A DNA stretch of 7,675 nt from DATLZB01 sp035574175. Lineage in GTDB: Bacteria > Pseudomonadota > Alphaproteobacteria > Rhizobiales > Hyphomicrobiaceae. Positions 1 through 7,263 of this stretch are shown here, piece after piece. A program made the position numbers and the translations under genes. Below the pieces are notes generated by a model, which saw nothing but the letters and a program-made list of their open reading frames with translations, was not told the origin of the DNA and searched no databases. The DNA lies in contig DATLZB010000081.1 in the NCBI GenBank assembly GCA_035574175.1, positions 1 to 7,675 on the forward strand. Reading direction: 5' to 3'. The stretch's first letter is position 1. Every line of letters starts with the position of its first letter.

Positions 1-1
1 C

Positions 2-658
2 GCAGGCCTGCGCTATACGCCCGCCATCATTTTCATTCCGCAAGGGCCGGTGAACGCGGCGGCGACGCAGAGCCTGTTCTTCGGCGGCAAGGTTCTGGTG
101 CTGGGTGACATCCTCAAGCGCCTCGACGATGGCGAAGAACGGGTGGTGTTCGCGCACGAAATCGCCCACCTCGTCAATCGAGACATCTGGGCCATGCTGC
201 TGCTGCGAATCGGCTCCGGCGGCATCGCCTGGCAGAAGTGGGGCCTGCTCGTGGCGACGATCGCGGCCGGTAACGAGTTCTTCTTCGAGACGCTGCGTAC
301 CTGGCAGCTCGCCAGCCCGCACGGAGCCGTCTTCCTGTTTATCGCCTGGTTGATCACTTGGATTGTCCACGAGGCCTACAAGCTCGGCGAAATGGCCCAC
401 TCGCGAGGGCGCGAGTACCTCGCCGATGCGGGAGCGGTGGCGCTGACGGGCTGGGACAACCGAGGGTTGTTGATTAGGGCGCTGCTCAAGATCGGACACG
501 CGCAGACGGGCTACAGCCCGTTCCGGCTGTTGCGCCGGACGGGGCGGGAAATCTTCATGCCGCATCCGGCCATCGCCGATCGCGCCGAGGTACTGCAGGT
601 GCCGCTGCCACAAATCGCCGATGCCGAAGGCGGGAGCGCACCGCAGCAGGCGGCGTAA
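2..658 (+). CDS. M48-family membrane zinc metalloprotease, 5'-truncated by window edge
   Basis: The reading frame is open from base 2, so the gene begins outside the window and the in-frame GTG at 50 is internal. About 218 residues are visible. The zinc-binding HExxH motif of M48 peptidases is seen as HEIAH (bases 155-169), followed by NRD. The third zinc ligand lies in the typical downstream context EYLAD (bases 413-427). Two hydrophobic stretches, around bases 185-275 and 320-385, separate the motifs and suggest a membrane-embedded HtpX/Oma1-like arrangement, with the active site at the membrane face. Such proteases usually degrade misfolded or damaged membrane proteins; the substrate here is unknown. 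The tail after the catalytic part is Ala/Gln-rich and ends at TAA 656-658. The gene is followed by a DMT transporter on the same strand. The family is firm; assignment to HtpX specifically is not supported, because the N-terminal part is missing. Confidence 0.85.
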   Translation, partial: AGLRYTPAIIFIPQGPVNAAATQSLFFGGKVLVLGDILKRLDDGEERVVFAHEIAHLVNRDIWAMLLLRIGSGGIAWQKWGLLVATIAAGNEFFFETLRTWQLASPHGAVFLFIAWLITWIVHEAYKLGEMAHSRGREYLADAGAVALTGWDNRGLLIRALLKIGHAQTGYSPFRLLRRTGREIFMPHPAIADRAEVLQVPLPQIADAEGGSAPQQAA

Positions 659-782
659 CGTTGGGATATGACGAAGCGCCAAGTTCAGGCATAAGGCGGA
701 ACACGGTATCCATTTCGCCGCCCCGATCCCGGCAATCGACGCCTGCTGCTTCCCTGCCGCCCGCGGGGCAAGAGGGGCGACT

Positions 783-786
783 GGAG
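783..786 (+). promoter_or_regulatory. Candidate ribosome binding site for the DMT transporter
   Basis: GGAG lies six bases before the TTG at 793. The other candidate start, ATG 823, has only C-rich sequence upstream and no purine-rich site. This favours TTG 793 as the translation start. It is an inference from one short motif. Confidence 0.4.
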
Positions 787-792
787 CATCCT

Positions 793-1680
793 TTGTACGC
801 ACCGCCCGGCCCATCCGATTATATGCGACTCCTCCTGCTCGCGGCGATCTGGGGTTCGAGCTTCCTGTTCATCAAGATCGGCGTGGAGAGCGTGCCGGCG
901 GTGCCGATGACGACACTCAGGATCGGCCTGGCGGCGGTGCTCATGATGGCGCTGGCACGCACTTACGGGGAATGGTTTCCGACCGACCGGCGGCTGTGGC
1001 CGTTCATTCTGCTCGCGGGGCTGTTTGGAAACGCGCTCCCTTTCACGCTGATCAGTTGGGGCGAGGAGCGCATCGACAGCGGGCTCGCCGCCATCCTGAT
1101 GGCACCGATGCCGCTCACCACGCTGGTGCTCGCCCACCTCTTCACCGAGGAGAAGCTCAACACGGGTAAGCTCGCGGGCGTCATCCTCGGCATCCTCGGG
1201 CTTGTCGTGCTGATCGGGCCCGACAGCCTGACCCGGCTCGGCGAGGACACGGTGCGCCAGCTCGCGGTGGCTGCCGCGGGCTGCTGCTATGCCGTCAATG
1301 CGGTTGCCTCCAAGTGGCTGACCGGGGGCTCGCGGATCGGCATGGCGGCAGCAGTGATGGTTGCGTCCACCCTGTTCATGGCTCCGCTGAGCCTGCTCGA
1401 GCCGTCCGATTGGCTTTTTGCACCGACCCCAGCATCGGTAGCGGCCATCGTTGTGCTCGCAGTGATGCAAACGGCAATCGGCACCCTCCTGATGCTCGGC
1501 ATCGTCGCCCGCCAGGGCGCCTCGTTCTTTTCGCAGATCAACTTCCTCATTCCGTTATTCGGCGTAATGTGGGGCGCCCTCGTTCTGGCGGAGAGGCCCT
1601 CGCCGAACGCGGTCGTGGCGCTGGCCCTCATTCTCGCCGGCGTCGCCGTAGCCCGCCGGGCGGTGGTGCAAGGGCGGTGA
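793..1680 (+). CDS. EamA/DMT-superfamily transporter (drug/metabolite exporter type)
   Basis: The protein is about 295 aa and almost entirely hydrophobic, with two tandem EamA-type halves (roughly residues 10-150 and 155-290) expected to give ten inner-membrane helices. The N-terminal signature IWGSSFLFIKIGVESVP, followed by a TTLRIGLAA helix, is characteristic of the DMT superfamily. The second half ends with a LAERPSPNAVVALALILAGVAVARR segment. Members export metabolites, amino acids or drugs, and the substrate cannot be told from sequence. The frame is open back to a TTG at 661, but the extra residues are polar, Pro/Arg/Ser-rich and unlike the family. I prefer TTG 793, which has GGAG upstream and gives a normal length. 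ATG 823 (285 aa) is the alternative but lacks a ribosome site. The gene follows the M48 protease on the same strand and is separated from atpH by a terminator. Confidence 0.85.
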   Translation: MYAPPGPSDYMRLLLLAAIWGSSFLFIKIGVESVPAVPMTTLRIGLAAVLMMALARTYGEWFPTDRRLWPFILLAGLFGNALPFTLISWGEERIDSGLAAILMAPMPLTTLVLAHLFTEEKLNTGKLAGVILGILGLVVLIGPDSLTRLGEDTVRQLAVAAAGCCYAVNAVASKWLTGGSRIGMAAAVMVASTLFMAPLSLLEPSDWLFAPTPASVAAIVVLAVMQTAIGTLLMLGIVARQGASFFSQINFLIPLFGVMWGALVLAERPSPNAVVALALILAGVAVARRAVVQGR

Positions 1681-1786
1681 GGAGGATCGGGAACGAAGCA
1701 GGCCGCTGGTCCTGTCTGCATGGGCCCGCCCCTGGACAGAAGAAGAATGATTCGCGGGGATTGCGGCATCGCGCGCAAGGCCGACC

Positions 1787-1805
1787 GGTTGAAGGTCCCT
1801 CAACC
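1787..1805 (+). other. Short inverted repeat (hairpin) in the DMT-atpH gap
   Basis: GGTTGA (1787-1792) pairs with TCAACC (1800-1805) around a 7-base loop. There is no T-tract after it. It lies in the 267-base gap between the DMT gene and atpH and may be part of the transporter mRNA tail. It has no recognisable RNA family, and a six-bp stem can arise by chance. Confidence 0.3.
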
Positions 1806-1830
1806 CCGTGTTAGAGCAGGCCGGGCTTTG

Positions 1831-1870
1831 AAAAAGGAGGCGGCGGCCAACAGCCTGCGTCGCCTTTTTT
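1831..1870 (+). terminator. Intrinsic (rho-independent) terminator between the transporter and the atp operon
   Basis: AGGCGGCG (1838-1845) pairs with CGTCGCCT (1858-1865), giving an eight-bp G/C-rich stem with one G-T wobble and a 12-base interior. It is followed directly by a run of six T (1865-1870). The stem can be extended outward through two G-T wobbles into A/T pairs using the A-run at 1831-1835, so the element could also act weakly on the opposite strand. It lies about 150 bases after the transporter stop and about 80 bases before atpH. It would stop upstream transcripts before the ATP synthase operon and implies a separate atp promoter downstream. The bases between 1871 and 1947 hold no convincing -35/-10 pair that I can name. 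Confidence 0.65.
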
Positions 1871-1947
1871 GATGTGCCTCGACACCTAACCTTCATCCGG
1901 TGCGGGCGCCTTGAAAATGCCCTTCGAATCGCACGAGAGCCTGTAAC

Positions 1948-2507
1948 GTGGCGAGCGACGAACCGATTATGGCCAGCGTGGCCGGCCGCTATGCGTCGGC
2001 GCTGTTTGAGCTGGCGAGCGAGGAGCGCCAGCTCACGGAGGTCGAAAAGAAGCTTTTGGAGTTCCAGGCGCTGCTTGATGCGAGCCCCGATCTGCAACGG
2101 CTCATCCGGAGCCCGGTGTTCTCGGCCGAGGACCAGCTCAAAGCGCTTTCGGCAGTGCTCGAGCGGGCGCAAATCGGTGGACTCGCCGGCAACTTCTTCC
2201 GTTTGATCGCCAGAAACCGGCGGCTGTTCGCCCTGCCCGACATGATTAAGGCGTTCCGGGCGCTCGCCGCGCGCGCCCGCGGCCAAACGGAAGCCGAGGT
2301 CACGTCGGCATTTCCCCTCAAGGACGGCCAAGTGGAGGCCTTGAAGGAGGCACTGCGTGCCGCCGCGGGGCGTGACGTGCAGCTCAATCTCAAGGTCGAT
2401 CCGACGCTCATCGGCGGGCTCATCGTCAAGCTCGGCAACCGCATGATCGACTCCTCGCTTCGCACCAAGCTCAGTTCGCTCAAAGTTCGACTGAAAGAGG
2501 TCCGCTG

Positions 2508-2508
<1 letters not shown>
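1948..2508 (+). CDS. atpH: F1F0 ATP synthase subunit delta (OSCP-like)
   Basis: The delta subunit joins the F1 head to the peripheral stalk (F0 b subunits), as OSCP does in mitochondria. The predicted protein is 186 aa, the usual alphaproteobacterial length. The N-terminal helical domain begins with VAGRYASALFELA (residues 11-23), and the conserved C-terminal block runs from DPTLIGGLIVKLG to the SLRTKLSSLK segment (151-179). The GTG start at 1948 has a GAGAG purine stretch eight bases upstream and gives the family length; ATG 1969 would shorten the protein by seven residues. The stop TGA overlaps the atpA start by one base (TGATG), so translation is probably coupled. It is the first gene of the F1 operon, preceded by a gap with a terminator. 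Identity is very secure; the start is slightly less so. Confidence 0.96.
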
Positions 2509-4040
<1,532 letters not shown>

Positions 4041-4066
4041 CGTAGGACGGCACAAGCGTTGAACCC

Positions 4067-4960
4067 ATGCCAAGCCTCAAAGACCTGCGCAACCGCATCG
4101 CCTCGGTGAGGGCCACGCGCAAGATCACCAAGGCAATGCAGATGGTAGCGGCTGCCAAGCTCAGGCGCGCCCAAGAGGCAGCCACCGCGGCGCGGCCCTA
4201 CGCGGAGCGCATGGAGCGCGTGATCGCAAACCTGGCGGCGCGGGTGGCAGATGCCAAGGGGGCTTCGCCCCTCCTCGTTGGCACCGGCAAGGACGAGGTC
4301 CACCTGCTGATCGTGATGACGGCCGAGCGCGGGCTGTGCGGGGGTTTCAATGCCAACATAGCCAAGCTGGCCCGGCAGGACGCGCGGCGACTCATGGAGG
4401 CCGGCAAGACGGTGAAAATCTTGAACGTCGGGCGGAAGGGCGCTGACAACATGCGCCGCGATCTCGGTCGCAATATCGTCGATCGAGTCGACTTTCGCAG
4501 CGTGCGGCGGCTGACCTTCGTCAATGCCGAGGACATCGCCAAGCGCGTGCTCGAGCGGTTTCGAGCCGGTGAGTTCGATGTGGCGACGCTCTACTTCTCC
4601 GAGTTCAAGTCGGTGATCTCGCAAAAGCCGGTCGCTCAGCAGCTCATTCCCGCCCGGGTGCCCGAAACGGCCGCTGCCGATGCGGGGCGGCCAGGACAGG
4701 CACAGGCGGTCTACGAATACGAGCCGAGCGAGGAAGACATCCTTGAGGACCTGCTGGCACGCAACATCGCCACGCAGATCTTCCGCGGTTTGCTGGAGAA
4801 TGCGGCATCCGAGCAGGGAGCGCGCATGTCGGCAATGGACAGCGCCACACGCAACGCGGGGGAAATGATCGACAAGCTGACACTGCGCTACAACCGCCAG
4901 CGGCAGGCCAACATCACCAAGGAGCTGATCGAGATCATCTCGGGCGCGGAGGCGCTCTAG
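4067..4960 (+). CDS. atpG: F1F0 ATP synthase subunit gamma
   Basis: Gamma is the central rotor shaft that turns inside the alpha3beta3 ring and couples proton flow to catalysis. The 297-aa protein shows the N-terminal coiled-coil helix (MPSLKDLRNRIASVRATRKI onward, to about residue 60), the conserved ERGLCGGFNANI motif at 87-98 in the Rossmann-like middle domain, and the C-terminal helix. That helix carries the family signature ITKELIEIISGAEA at 283-296, a full match to the gamma-subunit pattern. An Ala/Gly/Gln-rich, poorly conserved loop sits at about 200-218. The start at 4067 is fixed by the conserved N-terminus, yet no good Shine-Dalgarno sequence lies at normal distance: the nearest, AGGA at 4044-4047, is about 19 bases away. 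The gene ends 39 bases before atpD. Confidence 0.98.
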   Translation: MPSLKDLRNRIASVRATRKITKAMQMVAAAKLRRAQEAATAARPYAERMERVIANLAARVADAKGASPLLVGTGKDEVHLLIVMTAERGLCGGFNANIAKLARQDARRLMEAGKTVKILNVGRKGADNMRRDLGRNIVDRVDFRSVRRLTFVNAEDIAKRVLERFRAGEFDVATLYFSEFKSVISQKPVAQQLIPARVPETAAADAGRPGQAQAVYEYEPSEEDILEDLLARNIATQIFRGLLENAASEQGARMSAMDSATRNAGEMIDKLTLRYNRQRQANITKELIEIISGAEAL

Positions 4961-4999
4961 GCGAGGGCGATCTCTCAAGGACGGACGAGGAAGGCAAGA

Positions 5000-6457
5000 A
5001 TGGCAAGCAAAGTCGGGCGAGTGCGGCAGGTCATGGGTGCGGTCGTCGACGTGCAGTTCGACGGGCACCTGCCCGAGATCCTCAACGCGCTCGAGACCAC
5101 GAACCCCAGTACCAAGTCGAAGGACAACCCCAAAGGCCGGCTCGTGCTGGAGGTGGCCCAGCACCTCGGCGAGAACACCGTGCGCACCATTGCCATGGAC
5201 TCGACGGAGGGCCTAGTGCGCGGCCAGGAGGTGACGGACACCGGCCGGCCAATTGCCGTGCCGGTCGGCGAGGAGACGCTCGGGCGCATCATGAACGTGA
5301 TCGGCGAGCCGGTGGACGAGGCCGGCCCGATCAAGTCCAACCAGACGCGGCCCATCCATCAACCGGCGCCGGCGTTTGTAGAGCAGGCGACGGAGCCGGA
5401 GGTACTCGTCACCGGCATCAAGGTCGTGGACCTTCTCGCGCCCTACGCCAAAGGCGGCAAGATCGGACTGTTCGGCGGTGCGGGGGTCGGCAAGACCGTG
5501 CTCATCCAAGAGCTCATCAACAACGTCGCCAAGGCGCACGGCGGCTACTCGGTGTTCGCCGGGGTCGGCGAGCGCACGCGCGAGGGCAACGACCTCTACC
5601 ACGAGATGATCGAATCCAAGGTCAATGTCGACCCGAGAAAGGCCGGTGGCAGCGCCAAGGGCTCCAAGTGCGCACTGGTCTACGGGCAAATGAACGAGCC
5701 GCCGGGTGCGCGGGCCCGTGTCGGTCTGTCGGGGCTGACGGTGGCCGAGTACTTCCGCGACCAGGGCCAGGACGTCCTGTTCTTCGTCGACAACATCTTC
5801 CGCTTCACGCAGGCCGGATCGGAGGTGTCGGCGCTGCTCGGCCGCATTCCCTCCGCCGTCGGCTACCAGCCAACGCTCGCCACCGACATGGGGGCGCTGC
5901 AGGAGCGCATCACGACCACGCAAAAAGGGTCGATCACATCGGTTCAAGCGATCTACGTGCCGGCGGACGACCTCACGGACCCGGCACCCGCTACCTCGTT
6001 CGCTCACCTCGATGCGACCACAGTGCTGTCGCGGGCGATCTCCGAGAAAGGCATCTATCCCGCCGTCGATCCGCTCGACTCCACGTCGCGAATCCTCGAT
6101 CCTCGGGTAGTCGGCGAGGCTCACTACAGCGTTGCTCGCCACGTTCAGCAGATCCTGCAGCGTTACAAGTCGCTGCAGGACATCATCGCCATCCTCGGCA
6201 TGGACGAGCTCTCGGAGGAGGACAAGCTGACGGTGGCGCGGGCACGCAAGATCGAGCGCTTCCTGTCGCAGCCCTTCCATGTTGCGGAGGTGTTCACGGG
6301 AACCCCGGGCGTGTTCGTCCAACTCGCCGATACGATCAAGGGCTTCAAGGGGTTGTGCGAGGGTGATTACGATCATCTGCCCGAGCAGGCGTTCTATATG
6401 GTGGGTACGATCGAGCAGGCGGTAGCGAAGGCGGAGAAGCTCGCCGAGGCGGCGTGA
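5000..6457 (+). CDS. atpD: F1F0 ATP synthase subunit beta (catalytic)
   Basis: Beta carries the three catalytic sites that make ATP from ADP and phosphate. The 485-aa protein shows the P-loop GGAGVGKT at 159-166, the catalytic Glu191 and Arg192 in GERTREGNDLY, ALVYGQMNEPPGARAR at 225-240, Walker B FFVDNIFRF with Asp264, the alpha/beta signature PAVDPLDSTS at 354-363, and the DELSEED lever at 402-408 that touches gamma. By eye against the E. coli subunit there are two polar insertions: about eight residues near 35-46 and about twelve near 208-222. Both are at surface-loop positions, and shorter versions are known in related alphaproteobacteria. The ribosome site GAGGA (4987-4991) is eight bases before the ATG. 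The stop at 6455-6457 is followed within 21 bases by a small cysteine-motif gene. Confidence 0.99.
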   Translation: MASKVGRVRQVMGAVVDVQFDGHLPEILNALETTNPSTKSKDNPKGRLVLEVAQHLGENTVRTIAMDSTEGLVRGQEVTDTGRPIAVPVGEETLGRIMNVIGEPVDEAGPIKSNQTRPIHQPAPAFVEQATEPEVLVTGIKVVDLLAPYAKGGKIGLFGGAGVGKTVLIQELINNVAKAHGGYSVFAGVGERTREGNDLYHEMIESKVNVDPRKAGGSAKGSKCALVYGQMNEPPGARARVGLSGLTVAEYFRDQGQDVLFFVDNIFRFTQAGSEVSALLGRIPSAVGYQPTLATDMGALQERITTTQKGSITSVQAIYVPADDLTDPAPATSFAHLDATTVLSRAISEKGIYPAVDPLDSTSRILDPRVVGEAHYSVARHVQQILQRYKSLQDIIAILGMDELSEEDKLTVARARKIERFLSQPFHVAEVFTGTPGVFVQLADTIKGFKGLCEGDYDHLPEQAFYMVGTIEQAVAKAEKLAEAA

Positions 6458-6477
6458 CTTCGGGAAAGGCAGAGGGC

Positions 6478-6771
6478 ATGGGTGAGAACGGCGATGCGGC
6501 GGCCTCCGGCAACAGCGGGCGCTTCGGCACATGCTGCGGCGAACTCAAGGAGGCGCTGGCGGGCGAGGACTTCGAGCCGCTGATAACGGTCGGCGAGGAG
6601 GATGGCGTGCTCTACATGTCGGTGGGGCTTATCGAGCTCGAGGGCGAGGAGCCCGGCATGGTCGACCATCCGCTGTTCTTCTGCCCGTTCTGTGGAAGCA
6701 AGCTGCAGACGCCGGACGAGGTCAAGGCCAAGGCCCGGGAGCTCGAAGCAGTGGCGGATCAGGCAGAGTAG
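6478..6771 (+). CDS. Small cysteine-motif protein (CPFCG zinc-ribbon-like), unknown function, inside the atp operon
   Basis: This 97-aa product is not an ATP synthase subunit I recognise. It begins with a Gly/Ala/Ser-rich stretch, then FGTCCGELKEAL, an acidic central part (EEDGVLYMSVGLIELEGEEPG, bases about 6595-6657) that reads like beta strands, then FFCPFCGSKLQTP (bases about 6676-6714) and a charged C-terminal helix. The cysteine pair near the start plus CPFC resemble a four-cysteine zinc-binding knuckle; this is inferred from pattern only. No signal peptide or membrane helix is visible, so it is probably cytosolic. ATG 6478 is preceded by GGGAAAGG (6462-6469) at eight bases. A GTG at 6454, overlapping the atpD stop as GTGA, would add eight residues and couple translation to atpD. 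Position and strand imply co-transcription with atpD and atpC. It is unlike the DUF1476 zeta inhibitor of alphaproteobacterial ATP synthase. Coding status is likely, because the cysteine motifs and composition are protein-like; function is unknown. Confidence 0.75.
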   Translation: MGENGDAAASGNSGRFGTCCGELKEALAGEDFEPLITVGEEDGVLYMSVGLIELEGEEPGMVDHPLFFCPFCGSKLQTPDEVKAKARELEAVADQAE

Positions 6772-6785
6772 CAGGGAGCGCAGCA

Positions 6786-6809
6786 GCGGCCGGCGCCGTG
6801 GCCGGCCGC
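6786..6809 (+). promoter_or_regulatory. Perfect GC hairpin in the atpC leader
   Basis: GCGGCCGGC (6786-6794) and GCCGGCCGC (6801-6809) are exact inverted repeats, nine G/C pairs around the six-base loop GCCGTG. It lies in the 50-base gap between the small cysteine-motif gene and atpC and ends 12 bases before the atpC ATG. No T-run follows, so a classical terminator is unlikely. It occupies the region where an atpC ribosome site would sit and could lower atpC translation, act in mRNA processing, or only reflect the high GC content. Function is inferred. Confidence 0.5.
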
Positions 6810-6821
6810 GGTGCGAACGGT

Positions 6822-7223
6822 ATGGCGGGCACGTTCAAGTTCGAGCTGGTGATCCCTGAGCGCATCCTGATCTCGGAGGACGCCGAGCAGGTGGTGGTTC
6901 CGGGCAGCGAGGGCGATTTCACGGTGCTCGCCGGGCACGCGCCGGTGATGTCCACACTGCGGCCGGGCCTCATCGAGGTGAAGCTGCCAACCGGCCAGAA
7001 GCGGTTGTTCGTCAGAGCCGGATTCGCCGAGGTAATCGCCGACGGCCTCACCGTGCTTGCCGAGCATGCGCTTGATGTCGCCGATCTCACTCCAGAGAGG
7101 CTGGCGGCGGAGATCGAAAGGGCGGAGAGCGACCGCGCCGCCGCCAAGGACGAGCGGACATCGGCACAGGCGGCGGCCGCCGTCGAGCGTCTCAAGTCGC
7201 TGCAGCGGGAGATTAGGGCCTGA
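6822..7223 (+). CDS. atpC: F1F0 ATP synthase subunit epsilon
   Basis: Epsilon binds gamma at the foot of the central stalk, contacts the c-ring and can inhibit ATP hydrolysis through its C-terminal helices. The 133-aa protein matches the family length. The N-terminal beta-sandwich starts MAGTFKFELVIPERI, contains the conserved PGSEGDFTVLAGHAPVMSTLRPG block (27-49), and runs to about residue 86. The C-terminal part from LTPERLAAEIERAE onward is a helical pair rich in Ala, Arg and Glu. ATG 6822 is chosen because homology begins there. An in-frame GTG at 6798 lies in the hairpin loop and would add a Gly/Ala tail. There is no clear ribosome site before 6822; translation may depend on coupling or a weak site. 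It is the last gene of the operon and faces the Nudix gene on the other strand, 40 bases away. Confidence 0.97.
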   Translation: MAGTFKFELVIPERILISEDAEQVVVPGSEGDFTVLAGHAPVMSTLRPGLIEVKLPTGQKRLFVRAGFAEVIADGLTVLAEHALDVADLTPERLAAEIERAESDRAAAKDERTSAQAAAAVERLKSLQREIRA

Positions 7224-7236
7224 AGCGAGGGCGCGG

Positions 7237-7259
7237 GGCGGCCAGCGGAAGCGGCCGTC
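7237..7259. terminator. Possible stem-loop in the convergent atpC / Nudix gap
   Basis: GGCGGCC (7237-7243) can pair with GGCCGTC (7253-7259), seven pairs with one G-T wobble and a nine-base loop. It lies exactly between two convergent stop codons, where a shared terminator is expected. There is no T-run on either side, so an intrinsic terminator is not established. It could instead protect mRNA ends. Confidence 0.3.
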
Positions 7260-7263
7260 GGAT

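Noticed and set aside
1681..1830. tRNA or other known structured RNA in the transporter-atpH gap
   Set aside because: The hairpin at 1787-1805 has a seven-base loop like a T-arm, but it lacks the TTCRA loop sequence and no acceptor or anticodon arms can be matched around it.
1911..1947. TTGAAA at 1911-1916 as a -35 box of the atp promoter
   Set aside because: No acceptable -10 hexamer lies 16-18 bases downstream, and a start there would fall at or inside atpH.
5213..6532. 439-codon minus-strand open frame opposite atpD
   Set aside because: It is the mirror frame of the beta subunit and is Arg/His-rich with no motif.
6454..6771. The small gene between atpD and atpC as the ATP synthase zeta inhibitor (DUF1476)
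   Set aside because: Zeta proteins have a helical, charged N-terminus of a different pattern and no CC/CPFCG motifs. There is no similarity that I can see.
6531..7223. Longer version of atpC starting at 6531 (230 codons)
   Set aside because: The first 97 codons overlap the small cysteine-motif gene in another frame and are Gly/Arg-rich. Epsilon homology begins only at ATG 6822.
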